64,000 bases of DNA from Eublepharis macularius (GCF_028583425.1 NC_072795.1:75034001-75098000), one strand, 5' to 3'. Shown: positions 35,890-48,189, numbered from the stretch's first letter. Numbers and translations: made by a program. Notes: a model not told the origin generated them from the sequence alone.

Positions 35890-36890
35890 GAAACTGCATC
35901 CTGTCATCATGGTTGTCACATGGCCTGATTTTTTGCCAGTGGCAATGTGTGCGGATGGCTGTGCATGCTGGCCGCCTGCCCAGGAGGTTGGGGTAGGGTG
36001 CCTTGGCATCTCCCTCACCTGCAGGGAGGGGCTGCTGGTGCCACCCATGGACTGACCCCTGCCGCCCTGCCCCCACCTTTGCATGCTCAGCATTTAGTGA
36101 TGGCGGATGGAGGCTGGCATGAGGACTAAGCTGCCCAGGCCACCCAGCACCTGGTTGTGAAGGGGTTCGTGAGTGTGGCAGAGGTTGAGGTGGCATAGAA
36201 GGTGGCCAGGCCATTCACCCTCAACAGCCTGTTCCCATGCCAGGTGAAGGAGGCTGGCTAGGGGATTCAGCACATGGTTTCCCTTCCAGGCCAGCCCAAC
36301 CACCTCTCATGTCATGGAGGACGTCAGCACATCAGGCAGCAGTTCCATGCTCCCAGAAAAGCAGTGGAGGCTCTAATTGGGGCCCTCTTTGCTGACCTCC
36401 TGGGCAGTGGAGGTGCGTCCCCTCCATTCCCAGGCATGGCCACTCGGCTTTAGAGGGGCGTCTGATGGTGGAGACCAGGTTGGAAGGGGATGATCTGCTG
36501 CCTGGTGTGGATAGGAGCTCCACCACTTGTGTCCCCCCCAGTAAAGACCCTGAAACCTCTTTCATGAGTCTCATGTTGTCTCTTTCATTGGCCCCCTTGC
36601 GGCACACTGGGGCTTCCCAGTCAAGCTTCTGGTGGGGTGACAAGCAGTAGGGGGTGGGGTGGAGGAGGAACAGGGGATGTCTGGCTTGTTGTGGCAACCT
36701 GGCATGCAGGCTGCAGTCCAGTCCATTTCATAGTCTATGCCTCCTGGTCCTCCTCAGATCAGGGCCTCAACGGCCCTTTCTTCGGCCAAAGAACAAAACC
36801 CTCTTGGCTTCCCAATCAATGGAGGCTAGGTTATTGCAGAATCAACCCATATAGCACATAACTAGTGGAGTAGCAACTTTAGCGCCCAAC
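35890..36890. other. GC-rich unassigned sequence
   Basis: Several overlapping open frames on both strands, Pro/Gly/His-rich as expected from GC-rich non-coding DNA. No domain recognised. Confidence 0.4.
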
Positions 36891-36894
36891 TTTA

Positions 36895-37092
36895 GGGAAG
36901 CCCAATTGTGTCAGATCTTGGAAACTAATCAGGGATGGCTTTGTTTAGTAATTGGATGGGAGACCTCCAATGAAGACCAGGGTTGCAGAGGCAGGTAATG
37001 GCAAACTACCTCTGTTAGTCTTTTGCCATGAAAACCTCACCAGGGGTTGCCATAAATCAGCTATGGCTTGACAGCACTCTCCATCACCAGAA
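36895..37092 (+). mobile_element. 5S rRNA-derived SINE
   Basis: GTCAGATCTTGGAAACTAATCAGGG and TTAGTAATTGGATGGGAGACC match the 3' half of 5S rRNA, which carries the internal polymerase III promoter boxes. A tail follows with GGCAATGGCAAACTACCTCTG-like and CAGCTATGGCTTGACAGCACT sequence, known from reptile 5S SINEs. Several substitutions show it is old. Confidence 0.75.
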
Positions 37093-37094
37093 AC

Positions 37095-38660
37095 TTTAGC
37101 AATGTGTAATTGTGGGTGAGACAGAGCTGGGAACAATGATATTTGGTATGAGAGCTGGGATGCTCATAAGACCAGAGTGCCTGTTTTCATCTGAAACATG
37201 TTGATGCGGGAGTCCAGAACAACAATCAGCATTTGTCTTCCTACCAAGCTGCAGCCTTTCTGTATGGCCACATATCCATTCTCACTGTTGTCCAGTATTT
37301 GTTGAGCATTTTACTAGTTTTACATTGAATCATTTTGTCATAATAAACAAGGTTATGTTCTGCCTAGTTAAATAAATATTTCAGGAAGATTTTTTTTAAC
37401 CACTGGAAAATTGGAGAAATTATCAGCTCATGGTTTTTACTATTGATACAGCCTTATTAGATCTGGAATAAGTCCATCTGGGAGCTGCTGTCTTTTACAA
37501 CTAAACATGGATCTGTAGGAGGAGACACCATGGCACTTCTATCCTGACTTTCAAAAACCTTTATTCTTGATATAGCAACATTCTTTTATAAATGTTACAG
37601 TCTGCGATAATGAGATTTATCTAAGCAGTGACATTTCCCTGTTAAGAAGCAATGCGTTAACTCAGCCAACATTCGACATGTCTAGCAGCTATAATTTTCA
37701 GACGAAGATGCAGAAATTATGGCAAATTCTTATATAAAAATGCACACACTTGCTCTGGTCCTATGACACATTTCTTATTGCTGTACAGTAAACAAATATG
37801 CCACCTGTATATAAAAGAATGACTGAATTTGTATGAGTAGTTGCCTAATTTGAAATGCAGTCAATGTTTGGCAAAATTAATATGATTTCATTAAATTATT
37901 CCCTTTAGAATCTGGTACATAATATAAAGAACTAGTAAAGGGGAATCCTCAACCACGTTGCACCTTTTGGTACTTTTGCGATTTTGGGAACAGTCACTGA
38001 CATAAAGGCTGCCATGGGTGCTGGGATCCATCACAAAACATTGGGAAGTTCCACAAAATGTTAGGAGGTTCCAGTCAAAGCATCCTCCTGTAATGAAGAC
38101 AGCTGTTTTCAATTGAGTGCTCCTGCAACAGACACAATTGTAGTTTCACTTCACCTATCCACCAAAATCTTGTTTTATGATTTAATTAACAAAAGGTATA
38201 TTTGGGGACTTGTTTAACACAGTATTCTTGGCAACATCATATCCTCATGACCCACTACTTGTTATGAGAGGCAATTTGCAATTTGCAAATCTTTATGATC
38301 AGCTCTGCATGTGCATAACACACCATGCCACTGACGATGCAAGTGCTAAAAGCAGCCCATGACTTTAATGCCCTGATTGTGACACTGGGGGATACATACA
38401 TACTTTTTGGTTTGGTGACCAAGGAGATATAGGCTGCCAACTACAAATGCCCCCAAACGGCCACAAACTGCAACACATCAGTAAGAATGAAGCTTCCTTA
38501 CTGGTCCAACTATGACTTATCCATAGTTGTTCATGTGCAAAGCTGGTCAGCATGGTGCTTAATTGAACTTGGAGCAAAACTATTACTGAGCATGCTCAAG
38601 TCTAGTGTAACAGAGTTAGAGCATGGCTAGTTCAAATGGTGAGCATGTTCATATTGAAGT
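37095..38660. other. Unassigned intergenic sequence
   Basis: AT-rich; no coding exon or named repeat recognised. Confidence 0.4.
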
Positions 38661-38669
38661 ATTCGGCAC

Positions 38670-39406
38670 TAGGGGTGTGCAATTCAGGTTTCCAATTCAG
38701 GAAAAATATCCAAATCAGATCTGATAAGCAAAGATTCAGGGATTTCCGAATTGGCCCCGGCATGCCAGGTCTGTTTCGGAAACCCGGAATCAACCCGGTG
38801 AAGCCCAGCCAGGGATGTCCAACACCACAGGAGAAGCCCAGCCAGGGGCTTTCACCCCTCCAGGTTCACCCATATTCAAAGAACACTGCAGAAGAAGGCA
38901 GAGAGTGGAGCTGCAGGAGAGAAGGCGCAGTGCTTGCCTCCTGGGATGATGCCAGCTGCTTGTGGATAGTGATGATGAGTAGCATCAGGATAGAGCCCAA
39001 GCAGCTGGCTGCAAACCACTCCTGGCTATAAAAGCCACTCTAGAGGAACTGCTAGGCATGGAAGCAATGAGTTGCATTCCTGCTACTGCTGCATCCACTC
39101 CCTTGAACCTTGCCTTGCTCTTGTAGCTTTTGGACTGTGTCCTGTCTCTACTCGCATCTGGACCTGACATTACCGGTACTGACATACGGACCCCCTGACT
39201 TGGCTCTTGAACTTTGGACTTTGGATTTGTGTTCTGACCCTGGACTGGACTTTGATTACTCTACTTAGGCTAGCCCGGCACCCAACAGTTGGTGTGCTCC
39301 AAATCTTTATGGAGCACACTGAAGCAGGTTAAATAAGTGATTCCCAAAGTGACTTGCCGCTTCAGAAATCTTTTATTTATGATTTTTTTTTTGCTGCACA
39401 CCCCTA
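38670..39406 (+). mobile_element. hAT-type non-autonomous element 2
   Basis: Ends TAGGGGTGTGCA and TGCACACCCCTA are flanked by TTCGGCAC (38662-38669) and TTTGGCAC (39407-39414), an 8-base duplication with one mismatch, as expected for hAT. It has no transposase. About 490 bases of the interior are a truncated copy of the LTR at 26425-27146. Confidence 0.75.
38797..39287 (+). mobile_element. Truncated LTR, same family as 26425-27146
   Basis: Shares GAAGCCCAGCCAGG, GGCTATAAAAGCCA, GGAAGCAATG and the closing GGCTAGCCC with the full copy. It lacks roughly the first 200 bases. Confidence 0.65.
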
Positions 39407-39655
39407 TTTGGCACTCCTTTTAACTCTACTGTTAGAACTATACTTTCTTAAGTATCTCTGTCTGCAGCGACAACCTTCAAGTCACCAAGGAGTCTAAAGT
39501 TTCTAGCAGTTCCATTCATCTCTGTGTTCCCCCTTCCCATCATAAATACATAAATACCTCTATTGTAATAGATGCAGAGGAGTTAGCCGTGTTAGTCTGT
39601 GGTAGCAAAATCAAAAAGAGTCCAGTAGCACCTTTAAGACTAACCAATTATATTG

Positions 39656-39692
39656 TAGCATAAGCTTTCGAGAATCAAGTTCTCTTCGTCAG
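39656..39692 (-). ncRNA. Hammerhead-ribozyme-like motif at the Penelope end
   Basis: Minus strand: CTGACGA (39692-39686), a 5-bp stem GAGAA/TTCTC with a CTTGA loop, GAAA, then a 3-bp stem AGC/GCT (sharing the last A) with a TTAT loop, closing in TA. This is the hammerhead core order known from Penelope-like elements. One extra A sits before the second stem, and stem I is weak, so activity is uncertain. Confidence 0.55.
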
Positions 39693-39829
39693 ATGCCTGA
39701 TATAGAGACTGGTCAAATACAGAAGAGGGGGAGAGGGAAGAGGCAATTAGGGGGGGAGGGAGAGGAGGGAGCAATCAAAACATTCCTTTGCTGGTATATG
39801 TAAACATCTCCTTTTGGTGTGTGGATCAG

Positions 39830-39965
39830 TTGGCTTCAAAGGAGTTTGCCCTGTTAGTTTGTAGCAGCCAAACAGCTAGACCATCCAATTCCAATGCAGT
39901 ATGAGCCTTCGATAACCACAGCTCTCTCTGCCAGATGCATCTGACAAAGAGGTCTGTGGTTCCCG
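39830..39965 (-). repeat. Second, degraded hammerhead-bearing end repeat
   Basis: CTGGCAG, GAGAGCTGTGGTTATC and GAAGGCTCATACTGC on the minus strand mirror the motif at 39656-39692, with core substitutions, followed by the AAACTAACAGGGCAAACTCC tail type. This suggests tandem terminal repeats, as in Penelope-like elements. Confidence 0.5.
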
Positions 39966-40024
39966 AAAGCCCACGCCAGGTGCCTCTGAGCTCCCCCAGA
40001 CCCCACCTCTGTAAAGGAAATCTG

Positions 40025-40340
40025 TTACCTGTGGTAATGTGATAACCATTCATAGTCCCTATTCAGTCCCAGCTTGACAGAGTCAAATTTGCATATGAAT
40101 TCCAGTTCAGCAGCCTCCCATTGGATTTTGTTTTTGAAAGGTTTCTGTTGAACTACAGCGACCTTTAAGTCTTTGATGGAATGTCCTGGTAGATTGAAGT
40201 GTTCTCCCACTGGTTTCTGGACGTTTCCATTTCTAATGTCAGATTTGTGTCCATTTATTCTTTTGTGTAGAGGTTGGCTGGTTGTCCAATGTACAGAGCA
40301 GAAGGACATTGTTGGCACATGAGGGCATATATCAGATTGG
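40025..40340 (-). pseudogene. GIY-YIG endonuclease remnant of the Penelope-like element
   Basis: TSQPLHKRINGHKSDI and PVGEHFNLPGHSIKDLKV match the conserved GIY-YIG region of Penelope proteins. It is in a different frame from the reverse transcriptase, and the GIY/YIG motifs themselves are not readable, so it is broken. Confidence 0.7.
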
Positions 40341-41825
40341 AGGATGAGCAGCTGTAAGAGCCAGAGACAGTGTAGTTGATGCCATTGGGTCCTGTAATTG
40401 TATTCCCTGGGTAGATATAGGGGCAGAGCTGGCATCTGGGTCTGTTGCAGGGCCTGGTACCTGTGCTGGTGACTCTGCTGGCCGATTCATGGTTTTGAGT
40501 GAGAAGTCGTTTAAGGTTGGGGGGCTGTCTGTAGGCAAGGAAAGGTTTTCCACCCAGGGCTTCTGAGAGAGAGGTATTTTCCAGGATGGGTTGTAGCTCA
40601 CTGATGATATGTTGGATGGGTTTGAGCTATAGGTGACAACCAGTGGTGTTCTGTTGTTAGTTCCTTTAGGTTTGTCCTGGAGTAGACTGTTTCTGGGTAC
40701 TAGTCTGGCCCTGTTGATTTGTTTCTTCACTTCATTTGGTGGGTACTGTAGTCCCAAAAATGCTTGTTGTAAATCTCTTAAGTGTGAGTCTCGGTCGAGA
40801 GCATTGGAGCAGATACGGTTGTAACGTAAGGCTTGGCTGTAGACAATAGACCGAGTGGTATGTTTAGGGTGGTAGCTGGAGGCATGTAGATATGAGTATC
40901 GGTCTGTTGGTTTCCGGTATAAGGTGATATTTATTCGTCCATTATGTAGTTGTACAGTGTTGTTCAGGAAGTGTACCTGTTGTGTAGAGTGGTCCAGGCT
41001 TAGGTTGATAGTAGGGTGAAAGTTATTGAAGTCCTGATGAAATCTCTCAAGAGCTTCCTTCCCATGGGTCCAAATGATGAAGATGTCATCCAGGAATCTT
41101 AAGTATAGTAGTGGTTCCAGTGGATGGGAGCTGAGGAAGCGTTGTTCCAAGTCCGCCATGAATATGTTAGCATATTGTGGTGCCATGCGTGTGCCCATGG
41201 CTGTGCCATTAATCTGTAGATATAAGTTGTCACCAAATTCGAAGTAATTGTGAGTGAGTACAAAGTGACGAAGTTCAGTGGCGAGGTGTGCTGTGGTTTT
41301 GTCCGGGATAGTATTCCCTATGGCTAGTAGTCCATCTGCATGTGGGATATTGGTGTATAAAGCCTCCACATCCATGGTTGCTAGGATGGTGTCATCAGGT
41401 AGGTTGTCAATGGACTGTATTTTCCTGAGGAAGTCAGTGGTGTCCCATAAATAGCTGGGTGTGCTGGTGGCATAGGGCCTGAGGATAGAGTCCATGTATC
41501 CTGAGACTCCTACCGTGATAGTGTCTCTTCCTGAGACAATGGGGCATCCTGGGTTACCCGGTTTATAGATTTTGGGTAGTAGGTAGAATTTTCCTGGCCG
41601 TGGTTCCTGGGGTGTGTCCATATGGATGCATTCTTGTATGTCCACAGGAAGAGTCTTTAATATTTTATTGAGTTCTCTTTTATATTGCTCCGTAGGATCA
41701 GCAGGTAGTATTTTATAGAATGTTGTGTTGGAGAGTTGTCTTTCTGCTTCCTGTATATAATTCTGCTTGTCCGTGATGACCACTGCTCCGCCTTTGTCGG
41801 CTTCCTTGATTGAGATTGTAATATT
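40332..41825 (-). pseudogene. Penelope-like reverse transcriptase, N-terminus missing
   Basis: An open frame of about 483 codons, reading on upstream through ADKGGAVVITDKQN. Motifs: LPKIYKP, PIVSG, ATMDVEALYTNIPH, GTAMGTRMAPQYANIFM, and YLRFLDDIFIIW, where FLDD is the catalytic box. The ORF lacks its natural start because the element is 5'-truncated at 41830. Past about 40435 the frame is lost. It is an RNA-dependent DNA polymerase of the telomerase-related Penelope family. Confidence 0.85.
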
Positions 41826-41847
41826 ACCTCATACCTCTATTGTAATA

Positions 41848-42330
41848 TTAATACAATTGCCAAGGCAGGTAACAAATTAAAACATACATAATAAAACCAC
41901 ATTTTAAAACAATTAAAACCAACCAAAACAACAACACATGATTAAAATGGTTAAAACAGATATAAAAACCATACAAAGACATAAAAAAACAACAATTACG
42001 ACAAAATATTTGTCACAAAGGACGATCGCTTAGGGAATGCCAACTGAAAAAATAAGTTTTCACCTGCTGGCAACAGATGGCAAAGGAAGGGGACAGATGA
42101 ATATCTGTGGGGAAAGAGTTCCTTGACTTATCAGGTGCCACCCACCTGATCTCAGAAAGAGGGGGCACTGGAAACCTGGTCTGTGAAGATAATGATAGTG
42201 GTCAGGAAGATTGATAAGGGAGTATCTGGTCACCACCAGCACCTTGAATTGTATCTGGAAACAAATTGGGAGCCAGTGTAGATAGGCCAAGATTGGAGTA
42301 ATAGGAAATAAACTGAACAACAAAACCTAA
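41848..42330 (+). repeat. Reptile LINE-derived repeat, copy 2
   Basis: Begins with A-rich AAATTAAAACATACATAATAAAACC, later TTTTCACCTGCTGGCAACAG, GAGTTCC, AGCACCTTGAATTGTATCTGG and TTGGGAGCCAGTGTAGAT. Same family layout as 33700-34760. The Penelope-like element inserted at its edge. Confidence 0.5.
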
Positions 42331-42509
42331 CTTCTCCTCTAGGATTTATAAACATATTGGTATTATCATCTTACTATATAATTGAGTAAGCATATTTCAG
42401 ACAACTCACTTTATACCCTGGTACACCACCAGAGGGCGCTGCTATGAAGAGAAGCCTAGGCAAGGCAGCAAGTCCCTCCAGAAAATGTGCCATGGTGGGA
42501 AGCCCAGGC

Positions 42510-42998
42510 CGGGAACAGAATGGGAGCAGGTGGCAATGCCTGCCTTCTGCCTTCACCCAGTTGGTATTAGGAGTGAAGCAGGTGGCAATGCCCACCACCC
42601 AACTTAATCCAGCTGATATTAGGAGTGGAGCAGGTGGCAGTGCCCATCCCCTGCCTTCACCCAGCTGGTATTAGGAACAGAGAAGGTGGCAATGCCCACC
42701 CACACCTTAACCTAGTTGGTATTAGGAGCGGGGCAGGTGGCAATGCCCTCTCCCTGCCTTAACCCAGCTGGTATTTGGAGAAGGTGGCAATGCCTGACCC
42801 CCACCTTAACACAGCTGGTATCAGCAGCAGAGAAGGTGGCAATGCCCACCCCTTTGAACCAGTTGGGGTAAGGAGCAGAGCAGTTGGAAATGCCTGCCTC
42901 CCCCGCATTAACCCACCTGGTATTAGGAGTGAAGCAGGTGGCAATGCCCACCCCCTTCAGCCGGCTGGGATCAGGAGCGGAGAAGGTGGCAATGCCTG
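42510..42998 (+). repeat. Minisatellite, left part
   Basis: About 50-60 base units of the form GGAGCAGGTGGCAATGCC plus CCCACCTTAACCCAGCTGGTATTA. The array is interrupted at 42998 by the Ty3/gypsy element and continues at 49966. Confidence 0.85.
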
Positions 42999-43429
42999 TG
43001 TCAGGTCTGTTGCCCACTGTCCCTCCATATTGTTGCTCAGCTTCAGATATGTTGCAATAGCCTTGTGCACCTGTTCCCTTGTTGCTTTCCAGATTCCAGG
43101 ACGGTCGAGCCCTTATCTCGGATGGCTCGCCGCAGTGGCCTTGGGACAGCTCCTTCCTGTCCCACTACTGATTGTGTTTGGCTGGGAGAACTGGAGGGGT
43201 GGGGGGACATGTGGAAGGGTTGATATAATGTATCATGTACTCAATACATCATTCTTAACAAGAGACCTGTGTACAGCCAGACGCCTTTACTTGCTTCTGT
43301 GTAACCTATGGACATATGTATGGCGAAGCCTATATCTCAATAAAGACCCATTTACTCAAGAGAGCTTGGATTTCTTGCTGCAAGGGTTGGGAGTCACCTT
43401 CAATGTATCCTGTCTTCCATAGACTGACA
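42999..43429 (+). repeat. 5' LTR of the Ty3/gypsy element
   Basis: TGTCAGGTCTG to AGACTGACA; AATAAA at 43339-43344. Differs from the 3' LTR by a few substitutions and small indels. Confidence 0.92.
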
Positions 43430-43474
43430 TATTGTTAAGAATCATCTTTACCTCCAAACCCGTACCCCGGAGAG

Positions 43475-45905
43475 ATGGCTACTGGCTTTTCGTCGACTGA
43501 GCCACTCGACCTGGGAGGGAGGGATGCAGAGGACCTTTCCCTCCAACCGGTCTGGCTCCTGGATCCAGGGCCGATGGCTGGGCAGACTACTGCAGGCACG
43601 GGGGCGATTCCCTGGAGTGGGGCCACCCATCTTTCGTGTTCCACGTCCACCCCGAGACAATGGGCCCCTCGGCCAAAGGAGGAGGAGGAGCAGCGCCGCA
43701 GGACTTTATTTGCACGCTACTCTATGGGAATGGGGCTCATCAGTGGTCTGGACTGCCAACTATCGGCCATACTGGAGACCCAGCTGGGGCGAGAGGCCAG
43801 GATGGATTACACTTGGGAGATGTTCCAACTCTCTGTGGAAGCGAAGGGCCCAGTGATAGCCAGCAGCAGGCTGGAGTTCTGGTGGGACAAGGCTGTGGGC
43901 TATTACGTGGAGGCGCCCGGTCCATGCAAGAGCTCAGCTGCCGGAGGCCTGGAGCCCCCGTTCCAACCCCTGACCAGCCTGAGCTGGATACCACCACAGG
44001 AGCTCCAATGGTGGGAGCGGGTGTACCCGGAGCAGGGGGTGCCCAAGCCAACCAAGGGCGCAGAGCAACGAGGGGTGTACCGTTTGAATGCCCTCATTGA
44101 ACAAGTCCAGGTGATGTGCTACAACCTGCTAGCAGTGACAGGCCTGACGAAAGGCTGGGTGGATAGCGCTTGCAGCATCCAACGAACCCTAGCACCCCAC
44201 GAGTTTGTTGAGATTGGGGACCCTGGATTATACCCTGCAGCACCCAAAGAGGGGGAAGGGGGGCCCGGCGCACCTGTGCACCCCCCTCAGGCCCCCTGGA
44301 TGCAGCACAACTGGTGCTGCTGGATGTACAAATACCCAGAATCGTGGATTACATGAGCGAGGGGTCCCAGGAGTCTCACTCCTCCGGCTCGAGTGGGTAT
44401 CAAGATGCCTCTGGGACTCCCATTGGGGCAGGTATGGCGCAAGACTCCAGGGCCCCCACTGAGCCTGATTTCTCCCAGGAGGAGTGGGAACATGCGTGGC
44501 AGATGCAGCGTGCCTGGGAAGAAGAACTCTGCCACAAAGCCCTCCAAACTGCAGGAGGTCCAGGCTGCGGGGAAGAGGAGTGCTGGGCCGCCCAGGCCAA
44601 AGAGGTGTGATATGCCATGCTGGATGCCCAGGTGGTGGCTATGAGCGGAAAGTTGGCACAGGCCGTGCACCTAATGGGACTCATGATGATGCAGCCAGTT
44701 GGGCCCCCTGTGCTCACCCACCCTGAACTCCCCCTGCATCCACCCCAGGAAGAGGAGCCACTGCTGCCACTGCCACCCCCCGCAACTGTCCCTCTGGCCG
44801 TGAGTGGAGTTTGAGCCTACCGATACCCACCTGTGCCAGCGGCAGCCAGCACAAGGGGGGCGGTGGGACCCAGACACGGACCACTACCTGGACCACCACC
44901 CAGCCCTGCCCCCTATCTGGGGCTGCCAAGAACCCGACGGGTTGCCCCCCAGAATGTGCCAACCCAGCCAGGGGGGCTGGACAGCACTCCGCTTCCCTGA
45001 GACCGTATGCAGGAGTGCATTGCCCATAGCTCCACCCCTAGCGCCAAGAGGACAGCCCAGAGGACCTCAACTCCCCTGGGGGGAGCACTGCTGCATGGGC
45101 CATGGGACCACTGAGTCATCGTGCCCCCACTCCTGAGGCAGGAATGGGGGCAACCCATGCCCCCGCTTATCAGGCGGGATGGTACCCAGATGCCAGAGCG
45201 AGGGGAGCAGAGCTGCAATTGGGCTGGATTAAACTGGAGGCCACCTTTGATGGAGACTCTAGGAAACTTGGATACTTCATTGTAGAAGCACTGGAATTCT
45301 TCAACGAATGGGGGCATCTGTTCCCATCAGAGCAAAGCCGCGTTACCCATCTGGGGTTCAGACTGGGGGGAGTGGCAGTGGAATGGTATGTGATCCTTCA
45401 CGACACGGGAGCCCCCAAGCTGTATGACTTACAAGCTTTCATCGGTGCCTTAAGAGGACCCGATGGAAGGGGAGAGGGCCCAGACCAAACTCCGAGCCAT
45501 CCAGCAGGGATCCTGGCCCATAAGGGACTATGCTGCTGAGTTCCACCAACTCGCCACCAAGTGTCCAGACTATCATGAAGAAGTTAAGATAGAATTATTC
45601 CGGAATGACATGAATACAGACCTGTTAGACTAGGCCCTGATGCAAGATGACCCATCAACCCTCTTAAGATGGATCCAATTAGCATGCGAGGTTGAAAACA
45701 GAACACAGGTAGTCAGACTGGTGAAGCAACACCAGCTTATGGGCACATGGAGCCCCCCCCATATAAAACTGCAGCTGAGCACCCACATTAGGTGCCCCCG
45801 GACCCGGCCAAGAGATGTGAGATGCCCAATGCAGGCAAGGGCTGTGCCTGCAATGTGGGGGCGTCGGGCATTTTGCCAAACAATGCCCCCTCAAACCAAC
45901 ATTTG
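43475..45905 (+). pseudogene. gag region of the Ty3/gypsy element, frame-broken
   Basis: Open pieces at 43475-44356, 44314-44610, 44617-44814 and 45102-45539. The segment at about 45230-45470 has the capsid-type block (IKLEATFDGD, FFNEWGHLFP, GGVAVEWY). A zinc knuckle C-x2-C-x4-H-x4-C lies at 45845-45886. The pieces lie in different frames with stops, including one near 45633. The gag N-terminal 290 residues match nothing I know. Confidence 0.75.
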
Positions 45906-46130
45906 ACAGATGAGGCCAAAGACCCCCACTGCCCCACAAGCCCTGAAGCCCAAGCACAAGCTACCACCCAAGCGGGGGAGGCCGGAGAACGGCTTGGATG
46001 CTGAAGAACACCCAGGCAACACAGAAGACCTTGGCCAGGAGGAACAGTTATACCTACTGCTGGGAAATGGGACATATCTGCCATAAGACGGTCCCGATGG
46101 CAGGTCGCGAAGGAGTCCACCCCACCCCAG

Positions 46131-46394
46131 GTGAGGGAAAGGGGGGCCATACTATTCATGCCTGTGATACTAGTAAACCCAAAAAGGGGAACCCATGTAC
46201 GAGTGCATGCCCTAGTAGACTCGGGATGCTTACGTGACATCATTTCACCAGCCTTAGTAAACGGGCTCGGCCTGGACACCCAAGAACTAAGAGACCCAAT
46301 AGTGTTGGAGCAAATGGACGGGTCCAGCATGATCCCTGCCCCCTATGAAACCAAGCTGGTCCCTACAGGGATGGGGACACACTGGGAAGCCTGA
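46131..46394 (+). pseudogene. Retropepsin-like protease of the Ty3/gypsy element
   Basis: ALVDSGCLRDIISPALV carries the D-S-G catalytic triplet of aspartic proteases. The frame stops at 46394 and is not joined to the reverse transcriptase. Confidence 0.75.
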
Positions 46395-46599
46395 TCATAT
46401 ATAATCAGCAATGTAGCAAAATACCCCTTGGTGCTAGGGAGCCGCTGGCTCTGGGATCATGACCCCTACATTAAATGATCCATGGGGATGATTGTATTCA
46501 AAGGGGACAAATGCGCAGTGTATGCATGGGCGAAAGTATGGGGGAAGGAGCCTCCCTCCCCACTGGAGGTCGTTTTGCTCATGGAGGAGGAGGTAGGGT

Positions 46600-48000
46600 C
46601 CATCCCCCTCGAGTATCGAGACCTCCGCTTAGCATTTGATGACTAGGAGGCCAACAAACTCCCCCTGCACCGAAGCATGGACTGTGCTATTGAACTAGTC
46701 CCTGGGAAAAGCTACCTAAAGGCAAACTATACTCAATGAGCCCAGCGGAAAGACAGGAGCTGAGGAAGTTCATTGACAAAAACTTGGAATGGGGTTTCAT
46801 CCACCCAGCCAGCTCCCCCCATGAGGTGCCAGTCTTGTTCGTCAAAAAGAAAGACAGGGGCCTGCACCTATGCACAAATTTTAGGGGAATAAATGCTATA
46901 TCCATGTCCAATGCATACCCACTCCCCTTAATCCAAGACCTACTGAGCGTGATGGCGCAAGGCAAAATCTTTTTGAAGTTGGACTTGAAAGATGCCTTCT
47001 TCCGGGTGCAGATACGAAGGGGGGACGAGTGGAAAACTGCATTCAATACCCCATTGGGACAATTCGAATACCTGGTCATGCCATTTGGCCTGAAAGGGGC
47101 TCCAGGTATGTATATGAACCTCATAAATGAAGTACTGCATGAGTACCTGGGGTGGTGGTTTACCTAGATGACGTGCTTATCTATACAGTGGATAAAAAAG
47201 CACATGTAGAATTGGTCCGGAAAGTGTTAACTGCCTTAATGAAACACAAGCTGCTGGTGAAATTGTCAAAGTGTGAGTTCCATAAAGAGGAGCTGGACTT
47301 TTTAGGGTACTGCATTTCTCATCAGTGACTAAAAATGGACCCTGCCAAAATCCAAGCAATAGTCAGATGGGTGGCACCCCAAACCAGAAGGCAATTACAA
47401 TCCTTCCTGGGGTTTGCCAACTTTTATAGACCATTCATGAACAACTTTGCCCAAAAAACCCTACCCTTAACAGACTTACTGAAGAACAAGGGCAAAGGAC
47501 TACCAGACAAAAAACCTAGCACAAAGTTACACTGGACGGAGGAATGTCAACAGGCATTTGAAAACCTAAAACAAAGGTTTATCTCAGAACTGGTGCTACA
47601 GCTCCCGGACGAGAACCGTAAATTCATAGTGCAAGTAGACGCAAGTGATATGGCAGTGGGCAGGGTTTTACTACAGCCCGATGAGGAGGGTAAGCTATGC
47701 CCCTGTGCCTATCTGTCCAAAAAGTCTTCAGACATCGAGCGCAACTAGAGTGTATGGGAAAAGGAAGCATTTACTGTAAAACTCGCTCTCACTACGTGGA
47801 GGCAATGGTTGGAGGGGGCTAGAAACCCATTTGAGGTCTGGACAGACCATAAGAATCTAGAAGTCCTATGCGCCCCCCAAAAGTTAAATGCAAAGCAATT
47901 ACGGTGGGAGGAATTCTTCTCCAAATTCGAGTTTACACTGAAATACCGCCTGGGGTGGGCTAACTTCCTAGCGGATGCCCTCTCGCACATGTCCCAGCAC
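46600..48000 (+). pseudogene. Reverse transcriptase and RNase H of the Ty3/gypsy element
   Basis: Motifs in order: PVLFVKKKD, LDLKDAFFRVQI, TPLGQFEYLVMPFGL, then VVYLDDVLIY (YLDD catalytic box, about 47158-47187) in the next piece after a break near 47160. FLGFANFYRPF follows, and RNase H with VQVDASDMAVG and WTDHKNLEVL. Stops at about 46646, 46740, 47328 and 47748 and a shift near 47160 disable it. Confidence 0.88.
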
Positions 48001-48189
48001 AACAGTCAAAGGGAGGAGGTTATTGACACAGTGTTCTCACCCACCCAACTGGGAGGTGTAGTGACGACACGCAGCAAAGCAGCGAAAATGCAAAGCAGCC
48101 AGAAACCTGAGCTCACAGAGTGGGGGGAGAATGTAAAAGCTGAAGTGGAAAAGGAAGGGGGAGGTACACCCAAAGGCGAGCCAACCCAA

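Larger units (their letters stand above)
39571..41830 (-). mobile_element. Penelope-like element, 5'-truncated
   Basis: Flanked by an exact 17-base duplication ATACCTCTATTGTAATA (39554-39570 and 41831-41847). On the minus strand it reads reverse transcriptase, a GIY-YIG remnant, then a noncoding end with hammerhead-like motifs. It inserted into a repeat that continues at 41848. Confidence 0.85.

Noticed and set aside
35852-36697. Overlapping open frames on both strands in a GC-rich stretch
   Set aside because: Composition-driven (Pro, Gly, His); no domain or splice pattern.
43436-44050. Minus-strand and alternative-frame ORFs across the Ty3/gypsy gag region
   Set aside because: Shadows of GC-rich gag sequence; no independent motifs.
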